Assembly (NCBI RefSeq): GCF_001269655.1
Contig: NZ_LHVE01000009.1
Location: 62,001-126,000 of the forward strand
Length of the DNA: 64,000 nucleotides
Direction of reading: 5' to 3'
Source: Pseudomonas thivervalensis
GTDB lineage: Bacteria; Pseudomonadota; Gammaproteobacteria; Pseudomonadales; Pseudomonadaceae
A model generated the notes under the pieces. The model did not search any database. It was not told where the DNA came from and saw only the letters and a list, made by a program, of their open reading frames with translations. Below are positions 1 through 8,982 of this stretch, one piece after another. The position numbers and the translations under genes are program-made. Position 1 is the stretch's first letter, and every line of letters starts with the position of its first letter.

Positions 1-2
1 AC

Positions 3-788
3 GGTGATGGTGCAATCCCCAAGGCGGCAAAGGTCAAGGCCTACCCGCTGGTTGAGCGCTACAGCCTGCTGTGGATCTGGATGGGCGATGCACAACTGGC
101 CGATGCGACGCTGATTCCGGATTTCAGTTGCATGGATGAAGCCCATTGGTATGTCGGCAAACGCTACCTGCACGCGAGAGCCAACTACGTGCTGGAAACC
201 GACAACATCATGGACCTGAGTCATATCGAATTTTTGCACCCGTCTACGTTGGGTGGCGATGGCGTCAAGAGCGCGTTGACCAGCGTGCAAGAGGAGGGCA
301 ACACCGTTTGGTCCAACCGCCAGACGGTTGCGGAAATCATGCCGGAGTTTCTCTACACCGCCTGGAACATTCCTCAGGGCACACCGGTGGACCGTTGGAT
401 CGATGTGCGTTGGGATGCTCCGGCGAACATGTTGTTGTTTTCCGGCGCCGTGGCGACCGGGCTCCCCAGGGATAAGGGCGTTTCCACACCGATTCCGCAC
501 TTGTTCACTCCAGAGACCGAGACCACGACTCACTACTGGTTCTCAGTCTGTTTCCCCAAGGCAATGGGCGAATTTGCCGAGAGATTCGCTGATGAGCAGG
601 CGGCCGCGATCAGCCGACCCTTTGCCGATGAAGACTTGCCAATGCTCGAGGCGCAGCAGCGCATGATGGGCGCTGCATCGTTCTGGGACTTGAAGCCGGT
701 CCTGCTGATCGGTGATGCGGGAGCAGTCCGCGCGCGGCGTGTCCTCGACCGCATGATTGCTGCCGAGCAGCCTGCGGGTGCCCAGTGA
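3..788 (+). CDS. Rieske aromatic oxygenase, VanA-like alpha subunit (5' end outside window)
   Basis: The reading frame is open from the window edge, so the N-terminal part with the Rieske cluster ligands is missing. What remains starts at the end of the Rieske domain (WIWMG-type segment) and holds the catalytic domain. The mononuclear iron motif D-N-x2-D-x2-H-x4-H is visible as [13 protein letters not shown] near bases 200-240. This matches the vanillate O-demethylase / toluenesulfonate monooxygenase class, which demethylates or hydroxylates aromatic acids with electrons from a VanB-type reductase. That reductase is the next gene, joined by an ATGA overlap. The substrate cannot be read from sequence; vanillate itself is uncertain because the surrounding genes are not a vanillate operon. 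Confidence 0.88.
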   Translation, partial: GDGAIPKAAKVKAYPLVERYSLLWIWMGDAQLADATLIPDFSCMDEAHWYVGKRYLHARANYVLETDNIMDLSHIEFLHPSTLGGDGVKSALTSVQEEGNTVWSNRQTVAEIMPEFLYTAWNIPQGTPVDRWIDVRWDAPANMLLFSGAVATGLPRDKGVSTPIPHLFTPETETTTHYWFSVCFPKAMGEFAERFADEQAAAISRPFADEDLPMLEAQQRMMGAASFWDLKPVLLIGDAGAVRARRVLDRMIAAEQPAGAQ

Positions 789-1741
789 TGATTGAAGTCA
801 TCGTCACTGGCAAGCGCCTCGAAGCCGAAGGTATCTACAGCTTCGAACTGGCCCCGGTCGAAGATTCCATGCTGCCTGCCTTCAGCGCTGGCTCGCATAT
901 CGACGTGCACCTGCCCAATGGCCTGGTGCGCCAGTACTCGCTGTGCAATCACCCGGAAGAACGCCACCGCTACCTGCTGGGGGTGTTGCTCGACCCAGCG
1001 TCTCGCGGCGGTTCGCAGGCCATGCACCAGCAAGTGCACGAAGGCAGCCGGCTGCGCATCAGCGAGCCACGCAATCTGTTCCCGCTTGAGCATGGGGCGG
1101 GGCACAGCGTGCTGTTCGCCGGCGGTATCGGCATCACGCCGATTCTCTGCATGGCCGAGCGCCTGGCGCGGATCGGCGCGCCTTTCGAGCTGCACTATTG
1201 CGGCCGCTCGGCCGGACGCATGGCCTTTATCGAGTACATCCGCCGTTCGACATTTGCCGATTGCGTGCAGGTTCATGTGGACGATGGCGAGGACGCCCAG
1301 CGTCTCGACGCCGTTCGGGTTTTATCCGGGCCAGCCGCCGACCGTCACCTGTACGTCTGTGGCCCTAACGGCTTCATGGAACACGTGCTCGGCACTGCGC
1401 GCGCGCAGGGCTGGGCCGAAGCGCAACTGCACCGTGAGTACTTTACCGCCGCCGCTGTCCCGGTGCGTGAGACGGGCGGGTTCGAGGTGCAACTGGCTAG
1501 CACCGGGCAGTGTTTCCAAGTACCGGCCACGCTCAGCGTCGCCCAGGTGTTGCTGGAGGCCGGCATCGACATCCCTTTGTCCTGCGAGCAGGGCATCTGT
1601 GGCACCTGCATCACACGTGTGCTGGACGGCGAGCCGGAGCATCGTGACATGTTCTTGACCGATGCCGAGCGAGCCCGCAACGACCAGTTCACGCCTTGCT
1701 GCTCCCGTGCGAGGAGCGTGCGGCTGGTGCTCGATCTCTAA
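788..1741 (+). CDS. VanB-like oxygenase reductase (flavin, NAD, 2Fe-2S)
   Basis: A 317-residue reductase of the phthalate dioxygenase reductase class. It shows the flavin-binding RQYSLC motif (about residues 49-54), the nucleotide-binding [10 protein letters not shown] motif (111-120) and a C-terminal plant-type 2Fe-2S ferredoxin domain with cysteines at about 266, 271, 274 and 304 (CEQGICGTC then CC). It should pass electrons from NAD(P)H to the Rieske oxygenase encoded just upstream. The ATG at 788 overlaps the upstream stop (ATGA) and is preferred over a GTG one codon earlier. Confidence 0.93.
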   Translation: MIEVIVTGKRLEAEGIYSFELAPVEDSMLPAFSAGSHIDVHLPNGLVRQYSLCNHPEERHRYLLGVLLDPASRGGSQAMHQQVHEGSRLRISEPRNLFPLEHGAGHSVLFAGGIGITPILCMAERLARIGAPFELHYCGRSAGRMAFIEYIRRSTFADCVQVHVDDGEDAQRLDAVRVLSGPAADRHLYVCGPNGFMEHVLGTARAQGWAEAQLHREYFTAAAVPVRETGGFEVQLASTGQCFQVPATLSVAQVLLEAGIDIPLSCEQGICGTCITRVLDGEPEHRDMFLTDAERARNDQFTPCCSRARSVRLVLDL

Positions 1742-1750
1742 GGTTTTCTC

Positions 1751-2377
1751 ATGAATTCATCGTTACCCGCTGGCGCGTTTCGCCAACTGATTGAGGACTC
1801 GAACATGCAACAGCTTCCTGGTTTCAAACGCGTGGTCACCGGGCACGATGCCCAGGGCCAGGCGGTGGTCGCGCTCAGCGGACCGACGCCCAACAGCTTC
1901 CCGCTCAAGGCCGTACCCGGCACGGTTTTCCATGAGATCTGGAACAGTGGCGCGAGCCCGGCCGTGCTGGATAACGGCGAGGACCCCACCCGCAAACCGC
2001 TTCAATTGAGTCCGGCACCGCTGGGCAGTGTGATTCGCGTGGTGGATATCCCGCCCGACAGCGTGCAGAACCAAGTCAGCGCCGAGGATGCCGCGGCGGC
2101 CTTCGCCGAAATTGGCCAGGCCCATGCCGGCACGGGACAAGCAGATTCGAAACACAAGCTGATGCACCGCACCGAAACCCTCGATTACGGCGTGGTCACG
2201 GAGGGCGAGGTGTGGCTGGTGCTCGATGGCGAGGAGGTGCATCTCAAGCGCGGCGACATCGTCGTGCAGCGCGGCACCAATCATGCCTGGAGCAATCGCA
2301 CCGAGCAGATGGCCCGCATGCTCTTCGTGCTGCTCGATGGTCGCTTCGCCCCCGAGCTGCAAGGAGAACCGGCATGA
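1751..2377 (+). CDS. cupin-domain protein
   Basis: A 208-residue protein with one conserved C-terminal cupin barrel (about residues 130-200: MHRTETLDYGVVTEG, then RGDIVVQRGTNHAWSN). The metal-binding set looks incomplete: the first motif lacks the usual H-x-H pair, so a dioxygenase role is doubtful and an isomerase, decarboxylase or binding role is possible. It lies 9 bp after the reductase and overlaps the next gene by ATGA. An internal ATG at 1805 would remove 18 residues. Function unknown; probably part of the same catabolic pathway. Confidence 0.8.
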   Translation: MNSSLPAGAFRQLIEDSNMQQLPGFKRVVTGHDAQGQAVVALSGPTPNSFPLKAVPGTVFHEIWNSGASPAVLDNGEDPTRKPLQLSPAPLGSVIRVVDIPPDSVQNQVSAEDAAAAFAEIGQAHAGTGQADSKHKLMHRTETLDYGVVTEGEVWLVLDGEEVHLKRGDIVVQRGTNHAWSNRTEQMARMLFVLLDGRFAPELQGEPA

Positions 2378-3366
2378 AGCTAAGTACCCTGAAAGATCAC
2401 AGCCGAGACGGTCGCCTCTTGGTCGTGTCGCGCGACCTGGCCTGGGCGGTGGAGGCCAGCGATATCGCCACGACATTGCAGGAGGCCATCGAGCATTGGT
2501 CGAACGTCGAAACGGCCTTGCGCTTGCGGTATGACGCCTTGAACGAAGGCACGCTGGCCGGTGCCTTCGCCTTTGATCCGCGGCAAGCCGCCGCGCCCTT
2601 GCCACGTGCCTGGCAGTGGCTGGACGCCTCGACTTTCCTCAGTCATGGCGAGCGGATGCAGAAGGCGTTTGCGCTGGATCCGATCGAAGGCGTTGAACAC
2701 ACGCCGCTGATGTACCAGGGCTCTGGCGATGATTTTCTCGGCGCTCGCGATGACATTGTGCTGCCCAGTGAAACCCATGGTATCGATTTCGAAGGTGAGT
2801 TCGCGGTGTTGGTCGATGAGGTCCCCATGGGCTGCTCGGCGCAAGAGGCCGCCGACCATATCCGGCTCATCGTGCAAGTCAACGATGTCAGCTTGCGTGC
2901 GCTCGCCCCTCGGGAAATGAAGACCGGCTTCGGTTTTATCCAGGCCAAATCCTCGTCAAGTTTTGCCCCGGTGGCGATCACCCCCGACGAGTTGGGCGAG
3001 GCCTGGCGCGACGGGCGTGTGCACTTGCCGCTGAGGGTCGAATGGAATGGCCAGTGGTTCGGTCATGCCCACGGTGGCGCCATGCATTTCGGCTTTCATC
3101 AGTTGATCGCCCATGCGGCGCTGACCCGGCGACTCAGGGCCGGCTGCGTGATCGGTTCCGGCACCGTTTCCAATGCCGATCCCACGGTGGGCGCGGCCTG
3201 CATCGCCGAGCGTCGTGCCGTTGAGATGATTGAGCACGGCGCGCCACAGACGCCCTTCATGCGCTTTGGCGACCGCGTGCGCATGGAGGTCTTCGATCTG
3301 CAAGGGCAGTCGGTGTTCGGGGCGATAGACCAGTGCATCGTGCGCGGAGGCCTCCCATGCGCGTAA
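2374..3366 (+). CDS. fumarylacetoacetate hydrolase (FAH) family protein
   Basis: A 330-residue FAH-fold enzyme. The metal-binding acidic residues appear in the IDFEGEFAVLVDEV stretch, and the family signature IGSGTVSNADP lies near the C-terminus. Members hydrolyse C-C bonds of acylpyruvates or act as hydratases or decarboxylases in aromatic catabolism, so this could cleave the ring-fission product of the pathway. The ATG at 2374 overlaps the cupin stop (ATGA); an upstream extension in the same frame would run through the cupin gene and is not real. It overlaps the next gene by 10 bp. Confidence 0.88.
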   Translation: MKLSTLKDHSRDGRLLVVSRDLAWAVEASDIATTLQEAIEHWSNVETALRLRYDALNEGTLAGAFAFDPRQAAAPLPRAWQWLDASTFLSHGERMQKAFALDPIEGVEHTPLMYQGSGDDFLGARDDIVLPSETHGIDFEGEFAVLVDEVPMGCSAQEAADHIRLIVQVNDVSLRALAPREMKTGFGFIQAKSSSSFAPVAITPDELGEAWRDGRVHLPLRVEWNGQWFGHAHGGAMHFGFHQLIAHAALTRRLRAGCVIGSGTVSNADPTVGAACIAERRAVEMIEHGAPQTPFMRFGDRVRMEVFDLQGQSVFGAIDQCIVRGGLPCA

Positions 3367-4364
3367 TGATTACCGGGGCCAATGGTTTTGTCGGCCGGGC
3401 GTTGGTGAAACGATTGCTTCAAACCAATGAGTTGCGAGGCCGGTCGATCAGCGCGTTGATATTGCTGGACAAGGAATTGGTGGGGTTTGCTGAGGATAAG
3501 CGCCTGCGCCGGCATTGCGGCAGTGTCACCGATGCCGCGTTATTGCGCCGGGCCTTGGCCGATGGCATCGATGTGGTCTTTCACTTGGTCAGCATCCCGG
3601 GTGGCGCGGCCGAGCAGCATTATTCATTGGGCTATCAGGTCAACTTGCAGGCAAGCCTGGAGTTGCTTGACCAGTTGCGCGGACAGCCAGGCGTGCCGGT
3701 GCTGGTGTACGCCAGCAGCGTGGCGGTGTACGGCGGCGACCTGCCGGCTCGCATGGATGAGCGTGCCGTGCCGCACCCGCAGTTGAGTTACGGTGCGCAC
3801 AAGGCGATGGTGGAAATGGCGATCAATGACCTTGCCCGACGGGGCGAGGTGGACGGTCGTGCCGTGCGCCTGCCCGGTATCGTCGCCCGTCCACGTGAAC
3901 CCAATGGGCTGCGCTCGGCGTTCATGAGCGATCTACTTCACGCCTTCGCTCAAGGTGAACCGTATTGCTGCCCGGTGTCGCCGCAGGCGCGGGCGTGGTG
4001 GATGTCCGTGCGGTGTTGCGTGGATAACCTGCTGCGGGCCGCCGAATTGCCGGCGGCCGAGCTCGGCGCGTCACGTGTCTGGCAACTGCCGCTGTTGCAC
4101 CTGTCCATTGCCCAGGTCATCGATGCCCTGGCCGCAGCCTACGGCCAAGAGCGTCGCGCGCTGGTCAACTTCGCACCGGATGCCAGCCTGCAAGCGTTGT
4201 TCGGCAGTTTCCCTGCGATGAAAACCCCTCAATCCCGTGCCCTCGGCTTTCGTCATGACGGTTCTGCCGGCGCCTTGATACGTAACAGTTTGAACACGGC
4301 TTCCCCGACGCGTCGTGCGCGTGGGCGGGTGGCGCTTGGAGTGAGCGAAAATGCAATCAACTAA
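3357..4364 (+). CDS. NAD-dependent epimerase/dehydratase, DenD-like
   Basis: A 335-residue extended short-chain dehydrogenase. It has the N-terminal Rossmann motif TGANGFVG, the serine of YASSVAVYGG and the catalytic Y-x3-K in LSYGAHK. Its layout resembles D-erythronate dehydrogenase (DenD) and related enzymes that oxidise a hydroxy-acid or sugar acid with NAD. Here it sits inside an aromatic-type operon, overlapping both neighbours by 10-14 bp, so it probably oxidises an alcohol intermediate of that pathway. I infer this from context only. Confidence 0.83.
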   Translation: MRVMITGANGFVGRALVKRLLQTNELRGRSISALILLDKELVGFAEDKRLRRHCGSVTDAALLRRALADGIDVVFHLVSIPGGAAEQHYSLGYQVNLQASLELLDQLRGQPGVPVLVYASSVAVYGGDLPARMDERAVPHPQLSYGAHKAMVEMAINDLARRGEVDGRAVRLPGIVARPREPNGLRSAFMSDLLHAFAQGEPYCCPVSPQARAWWMSVRCCVDNLLRAAELPAAELGASRVWQLPLLHLSIAQVIDALAAAYGQERRALVNFAPDASLQALFGSFPAMKTPQSRALGFRHDGSAGALIRNSLNTASPTRRARGRVALGVSENAIN

Positions 4365-5136
4365 ACGCCGCCTGGTGGACCTGTCCGTCACCCTGGACAA
4401 CAACCCCTACACCGATCCGCCGCCATTGCTGCCGAAAATCGACTACATGGACCATCAGCAAGGCTGGCCGGAGATGGCCGCGATGTTTCCCGGCCTGTCC
4501 AAGGCGCAATTGCCTGGCGACGAATCCTGGGCGGCCGAGCGCCTGCAGATCACCACGCACAGCGGTACGCACATGGACGCCCCTTGGCACTACGCCTCGA
4601 CCACGGACGGTGGCAAGCCGGCGTTTGGCATCGACGAGTTGCCGCTGGACTGGTGCCTGCAACCCGGCGTCAAACTGGACTTTCGTCATTTGCCGGATGG
4701 CCATGTGGTCAGCGCTGCCCAAGTGCAAGCAGAGCTGGAGCGTATTGGCCATGTTCTGCGGCCGCTGGACATTGTCCTGGTCAATACCCGTGCCGGCGCG
4801 CTGTTTGGCCAGCCTGGGTACCTGGACGCGGGGGTTGGCATCGGCCGTGAGGCCACGTTGTACTTGTTGGAACGCGGCGTGCGCGTGGTGGGCACCGATG
4901 CCTGGAGCTGGGACGCGCCGTTCAAGTACACACGCGAACGCTTCGCCGCCACAGGCGACGCCTCGATCATCTGGGAAGGGCACAAGGCCGGACGCGACAT
5001 CGGTTACGGCCAGATGGAGAAGCTGGCCAACCTGGAATGCCTGCCGGCCCATGGTTTCCAGGTGTCCTGCTTCCCCTACAAGATCAGGCACGCTTCGGCC
5101 GGTTTCGTCCGCGCCGTAGCGATTTTCGAGGAATGA
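4351..5136 (+). CDS. cyclase-family (kynurenine formamidase-like) hydrolase
   Basis: A 261-residue member of the cyclase / kynurenine formamidase family, recognised by the metal-binding H-x-G-T-H-x-D-x-P-x-H motif (THSGTHMDAPWH, about residues 69-80). These manganese or zinc enzymes hydrolyse amides, formamides, lactones or cyclic diketones. Its start overlaps the epimerase gene by 14 bp and its stop overlaps the regulator gene by ATGA, so the genes are probably translationally coupled. Amide or lactone hydrolysis of a pathway intermediate is the likely job. Confidence 0.88.
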   Translation: MQSTKRRLVDLSVTLDNNPYTDPPPLLPKIDYMDHQQGWPEMAAMFPGLSKAQLPGDESWAAERLQITTHSGTHMDAPWHYASTTDGGKPAFGIDELPLDWCLQPGVKLDFRHLPDGHVVSAAQVQAELERIGHVLRPLDIVLVNTRAGALFGQPGYLDAGVGIGREATLYLLERGVRVVGTDAWSWDAPFKYTRERFAATGDASIIWEGHKAGRDIGYGQMEKLANLECLPAHGFQVSCFPYKIRHASAGFVRAVAIFEE

Positions 5137-5864
5137 ACGTGCCGGCTGCCGGTGGGAAAAAGCGCGCTAGCCTGTCCCAGGGGCTTGAGGCGCTGCTGTC
5201 GGAGCACATTATCGAGGGACGGCTGCGTGGCGGTGAACAGTTGCCCACTGAGTCGGCCCTGATGCTGGAGCATGGCGTCAGCAGGACCGTGGTGCGCGAG
5301 GCCATGTCGCGTCTACAGGCCGCGGGAATGGTTGAGACACGCCACGGTATCGGGACCTTTGTATGCGGTAGCGCCCTGTCGTTGGGGGCCTTCATCGACC
5401 CGGAGACGATCGGTCTCATCACCGATTCGCTGGCGATCATGGAGTTTCGGATCGGTCTTGAGGTCGAAGCCGCCGGGCTCGCGGCCCAGCGACGCAACAC
5501 GGATCAGTTGACGGGGTTGCGGGCACTTCTCGATCAGCTCGGGCAGCCGGATGTCAGCGTCAATGATCGGGCGGCGTTGGATTTTCAATTCCATTTGGGC
5601 ATTGCCCAGGCGACCGGCAACCCCTACATCGCCAGCACACTGCTCAACCTGGGCGAGGTCATCATCCCCCGCAGCCGACTGGATTCCGCGCGTCTGTTTC
5701 ACGATGAGCCTTTGCATTACGAACAGCGCATGCAAAGCGAGCACGAACAGATTTACCAGGCGATCTTCCAACAGGACGCTGAATGCGCGCGTGCTGCGAT
5801 GCGCCTGCATCTCCAGGACAGTCGCGAATACTTGCACCAGGCCCGCCAAGAGTTGATGACATGA
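5133..5864 (+). CDS. GntR-family (FadR/FCD) transcriptional regulator
   Basis: A 243-residue regulator with an N-terminal winged helix (about residues 12-75: GEQLPTESALMLEHGVSRTVVREAM, then the RHGIGTFV wing) and an all-helical FCD effector-binding domain (about 85-225). It is encoded inside the catabolic run and coupled on both sides by ATGA overlaps, so it is co-transcribed with the enzymes it probably controls. The ATG at 5133 is chosen because a longer start would run through the cyclase gene. Confidence 0.9.
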   Translation: MNVPAAGGKKRASLSQGLEALLSEHIIEGRLRGGEQLPTESALMLEHGVSRTVVREAMSRLQAAGMVETRHGIGTFVCGSALSLGAFIDPETIGLITDSLAIMEFRIGLEVEAAGLAAQRRNTDQLTGLRALLDQLGQPDVSVNDRAALDFQFHLGIAQATGNPYIASTLLNLGEVIIPRSRLDSARLFHDEPLHYEQRMQSEHEQIYQAIFQQDAECARAAMRLHLQDSREYLHQARQELMT

Positions 5865-6811
5865 CGGATAACCAGAGCTACCCGGTGCCGGACACGGCCA
5901 CGCAGCCTACTGCCACGGCGCTCACCATCATCGATCCCCGCTGGACTTTGTTCGTCCGGGTCGTGGCGGCTGGCAGTCTCAGCAAAGCGGCCATACTGCT
6001 GGACATGCCGCAGTCCATGGTGAGTCGCAATATTGCCCTGCTCGAGTCGCAATGTGGCGAACGCCTGTTCCATCGCACCGGGCGCGGGGTGGTCCTGACC
6101 GAATTTGGCGAGCAGTTGCTGCCCTGTCTATCGGATCTTCTGGCGAACGCTGAAAGCCTTGCCGATGATATTCGAAACCTGCGTGGAAAGCCGGTGGGCG
6201 AGGTGGTCGTGGGCATGTTGCCCTCAGCGGTGCGTCGGTTTGCGGGAACGCTTTTTTCTGCGGTGCGCGCGCAAATGCCCGGGGTGAGGTTGCACCTGAT
6301 CGAGGGCGCGAGCGCTCAACTTGAAGAGCAGTTGCACGATGGTCGCCTGGATATGGCGCTGGTGCTGCGCGAGAGCGAGGCAAGCATCGGCCAAGCCCAT
6401 CTGTTGGCCAGGCTACCGCTGCATCTGGTAGGACCCGCCGCCGATCCTCTGTTCGGAAATCGAGACATTGCGCTGGAAAATCTATCGGGGTTGCCATTGG
6501 TCGTGCCAGGGCGACCGCATCTGCTGAGGGCCAGGCTCGATCACTTGGCCGCCGAGCAAAGCGTGGAGCTGTGCGTTGCCGTGGAAGCCGACTCCGTCCA
6601 ACTCCAGTACGAAGTCGTGGCGGCCGGCGGCGGCTATGCGATTGCTTCTGTGCTGCCGGGCTCACTGGATCAACGACTGATGTCAGCGCGCATCGTCGAG
6701 CCGGTGCTTGAACGCTTTGTCGTGCTGGCCGAGTCGCCTCGTCGCCCCTTGACCCGTGCCTCCCGTGAAGTGCGACGGTTGATCTGCAGCCTGGCCATGC
6801 CATCGATTTAA
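5861..6811 (+). CDS. LysR-family transcriptional regulator
   Basis: A 316-residue LysR regulator. An unusual tail of about 25 residues precedes the helix-turn-helix (RVVAAGSLSKAAILLDMPQSMVSRNIALLE), followed by the effector-binding domain (about 110-310). The start overlaps the GntR stop by ATGA. Finding a LysR protein encoded on the same strand and in the same transcript as the genes around it is less common than the usual divergent arrangement. Two regulators back to back suggest control by two different signals. Confidence 0.9.
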   Translation: MTDNQSYPVPDTATQPTATALTIIDPRWTLFVRVVAAGSLSKAAILLDMPQSMVSRNIALLESQCGERLFHRTGRGVVLTEFGEQLLPCLSDLLANAESLADDIRNLRGKPVGEVVVGMLPSAVRRFAGTLFSAVRAQMPGVRLHLIEGASAQLEEQLHDGRLDMALVLRESEASIGQAHLLARLPLHLVGPAADPLFGNRDIALENLSGLPLVVPGRPHLLRARLDHLAAEQSVELCVAVEADSVQLQYEVVAAGGGYAIASVLPGSLDQRLMSARIVEPVLERFVVLAESPRRPLTRASREVRRLICSLAMPSI

Positions 6812-6910
6812 GCGATAGCTGCTTTGCATCCCCAGCAGTATTCGATGGGGGGCGCGCCTCGTAGGGTGTCAGTCAATCAACGACTGATCCCCGATTGCGA
6901 GGTTAGCGCT

Positions 6911-7921
6911 ATGCATCACGCCCAAGAGTCCCAAGTCATTGCCCCGACGCTTTTTCTCAGCGACGCCGATGTGGCCTCGCTCGCCGACTGGAGCGTCGCC
7001 GTGGCCGCGCTCGCCGAGGCGTATGCAAGTCCTGCATCGGATGCCATGGTGCCGCCTCGCTCCATGGCCCGGGGCGATGGCATCTGGCTGCGCAGCCTGA
7101 CCGCTGTACCCCCGGCTGGCGGCCATATGGGCTGCAAGTTGATCGCAGCCTCCATGCGGGCGCGCTGCGCCAGCTACCTGATCGCGTTGTTCAATCAGCA
7201 AACCATGGCGCTCAGTGCCCTGATCGATGGCAATCGGGTCACGGGTTTGCGCACGGCGGCAACCGCTGCGCTGGCGGTCGATTTGCTGGCGCCCAAGCGC
7301 GCGCTGCGGGTGGGTGTGATTGGCTCGGGGTTCGAGGCCCGTGGCGCGTTGGACTGCCTCAAGTCCGTGCGCGATGTGGCTCAAGTCCGGGTGTTCAGCC
7401 CAACGCCCGCGAGCCGCGAGCGCTTTGCCGAAAGCTTCAGGCCTGGGCTGGATATCCAGGCGGTGAACAGCGCGCAAGAGGCCGTGCAGGACTGTGATGT
7501 GGTGCTTTGTGCCGCCCGCAGTCGTGATGAGTCTCCGGTGCTGCAAGGCGCGTGGCTTTGCCCGGGGGCCACGGTCGTGTCGTTGGGTTCCACCTTGCCT
7601 GAGCAACGGGAGGTTGACCCGGTCACGATGGAGCGAGCCGTCTGCATCGTCGCCGATATGCCGCAAGAGGTTCTCCACGATACGGGTGACGCCATTGCGG
7701 CGATCAGTGCCGGCGTTTATGTCGCCGACAAATTGGTTGCGCTATCGGATCTCGTCGCGGGTCGTGTCAACCCGCGCCAGCACGCAAGCGACATCGTTCT
7801 CTACAAGTCAGTTGGCTCAGCGCTGCAGGACGTCGTCATCGCACAAGCGCTGTACGAGCGCGCCAGGCAACAAGGCCTCGGCATCGAACTGCCTGCCAGC
7901 ATTGTCCCTGTTTCGAAATAA
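6911..7921 (+). CDS. ornithine cyclodeaminase / mu-crystallin family protein
   Basis: A 336-residue Rossmann-fold protein. The family hallmarks are the TGLRTAATAALAVDLLAPK segment and the GVIGSGFEARGALD nucleotide-binding motif. Members are ornithine cyclodeaminases, ketimine or pyrroline-2-carboxylate reductases and amino-acid dehydrogenases. It is followed after 28 bp by the DapA-family gene, so the pathway may handle a nitrogen-containing (imino or amino acid) intermediate. The ATG at 6911 is supported by alignment of the family core; an in-frame upstream extension is possible but has no ribosome site. Confidence 0.86.
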   Translation: MHHAQESQVIAPTLFLSDADVASLADWSVAVAALAEAYASPASDAMVPPRSMARGDGIWLRSLTAVPPAGGHMGCKLIAASMRARCASYLIALFNQQTMALSALIDGNRVTGLRTAATAALAVDLLAPKRALRVGVIGSGFEARGALDCLKSVRDVAQVRVFSPTPASRERFAESFRPGLDIQAVNSAQEAVQDCDVVLCAARSRDESPVLQGAWLCPGATVVSLGSTLPEQREVDPVTMERAVCIVADMPQEVLHDTGDAIAAISAGVYVADKLVALSDLVAGRVNPRQHASDIVLYKSVGSALQDVVIAQALYERARQQGLGIELPASIVPVSK

Positions 7922-7949
7922 CCCCTCCACTGTTCGAAGGAACATCATC

Positions 7950-8966
7950 ATGGCCACATACAAGAAAGCGGATGCCCGTGCCTGGGCGCGGGAAAACCTG
8001 GTGGGCTGCTCGGCTGTCACCATTCCAAGTTTCAGTGCCGATCTGAAGCGACTCAACGAACGTGGCATTCGCCACGACATTGAACATACGGTCGGCCTGG
8101 GCTACAGCGCCACGTTGCTGTGCAGCGAACTGGCGATCTCTCCCCAGGAGAACGCGCAGTTCACGGCCTGGGCCCGTGAGTCGGGGAAAAACTTGATCCT
8201 GTTCTTCCACGCAGCTTTTGGCACGCTTGCCGAGAACATCGAGGCGGTGAAGCTCGCCGAGAATGCCGGCGCCGACATCGTCCTGCTCTCCTATCCACCG
8301 CAGTTCTGGCCGACCAGCGAGCAGGAAATCTACGACTACACCAAGTCGTTCTGCGATGCCACGGACCTGGCCGTCATGCTCTTCCCGATTCCGCTCTGGG
8401 GCTTTGAGCGCGTGCATCCGGCAGGGATGTCCTTGGAGTTGGTCCGTCGGCTGTTGGCTGATTGTCCGAATATCGCGGCCATCAAGTCCGAGCAAGGGTT
8501 CCCGCTGCCGGCGGGCATTTGCGAGATGTACTACCACTTCCGCGATCAGGTGGTGATCAGTTGCCCGATCGAAGGCGACGCCATTCCCCTGATGAGCCTG
8601 ATGAAGCTGCAGTTTTCCGGCACCAGCAACACCGCCTGGATGAGCGACTACTACCCGAAAGCCTTCGAGCTGGCCCGCACGGGGCGTTTCGAAGAGGCGA
8701 TGGAGCTGTATTGGAAGGTCAATCCGGCACGCAGCGCCAACGGCGCCGCCGCGCAAAGCTATGCCGGCGGCACCGGGGTGCTCAACCGCACGATGTGGAA
8801 ATACCAGGACTGGCTCGCCGGCTTCAACGGCGGCCCACTGCGTGCCCCAGCGATGCGCGTGCCGGATCGCTTCATGAAGTCGCTGCGTCAAGGGTTGGTC
8901 GCGTCGGGGTTGCCGGTGACTTCGGATCCTGACAGCGCCTTCATGATCGGGCGTCATCCGTGCTGA
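7950..8966 (+). CDS. dihydrodipicolinate synthase (DapA) family lyase/aldolase
   Basis: A 338-residue TIM-barrel protein of the pyruvate-dependent class I aldolase family. The probable Schiff-base lysine lies in NIAAIKSEQGFP (about residue 178) and the family tyrosine in LLSYPPQFWP. It is longer than DapA itself (about 292) and nearer in length to hydratase-aldolases of the NahE type, which release pyruvate and an aldehyde. A semialdehyde dehydrogenase follows directly, which fits an aldolase-then-oxidation pair. An alternative is deamination or dehydration of a keto acid to a semialdehyde. Confidence 0.85.
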   Translation: MATYKKADARAWARENLVGCSAVTIPSFSADLKRLNERGIRHDIEHTVGLGYSATLLCSELAISPQENAQFTAWARESGKNLILFFHAAFGTLAENIEAVKLAENAGADIVLLSYPPQFWPTSEQEIYDYTKSFCDATDLAVMLFPIPLWGFERVHPAGMSLELVRRLLADCPNIAAIKSEQGFPLPAGICEMYYHFRDQVVISCPIEGDAIPLMSLMKLQFSGTSNTAWMSDYYPKAFELARTGRFEEAMELYWKVNPARSANGAAAQSYAGGTGVLNRTMWKYQDWLAGFNGGPLRAPAMRVPDRFMKSLRQGLVASGLPVTSDPDSAFMIGRHPC

Positions 8967-8982
8967 TGAGGAGGGTTGCACA

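Noticed and set aside
533-1276. Long minus-strand frame under the oxygenase and reductase
   Set aside because: Shadow frame in GC-rich DNA; it is opposite to two well recognised enzymes.
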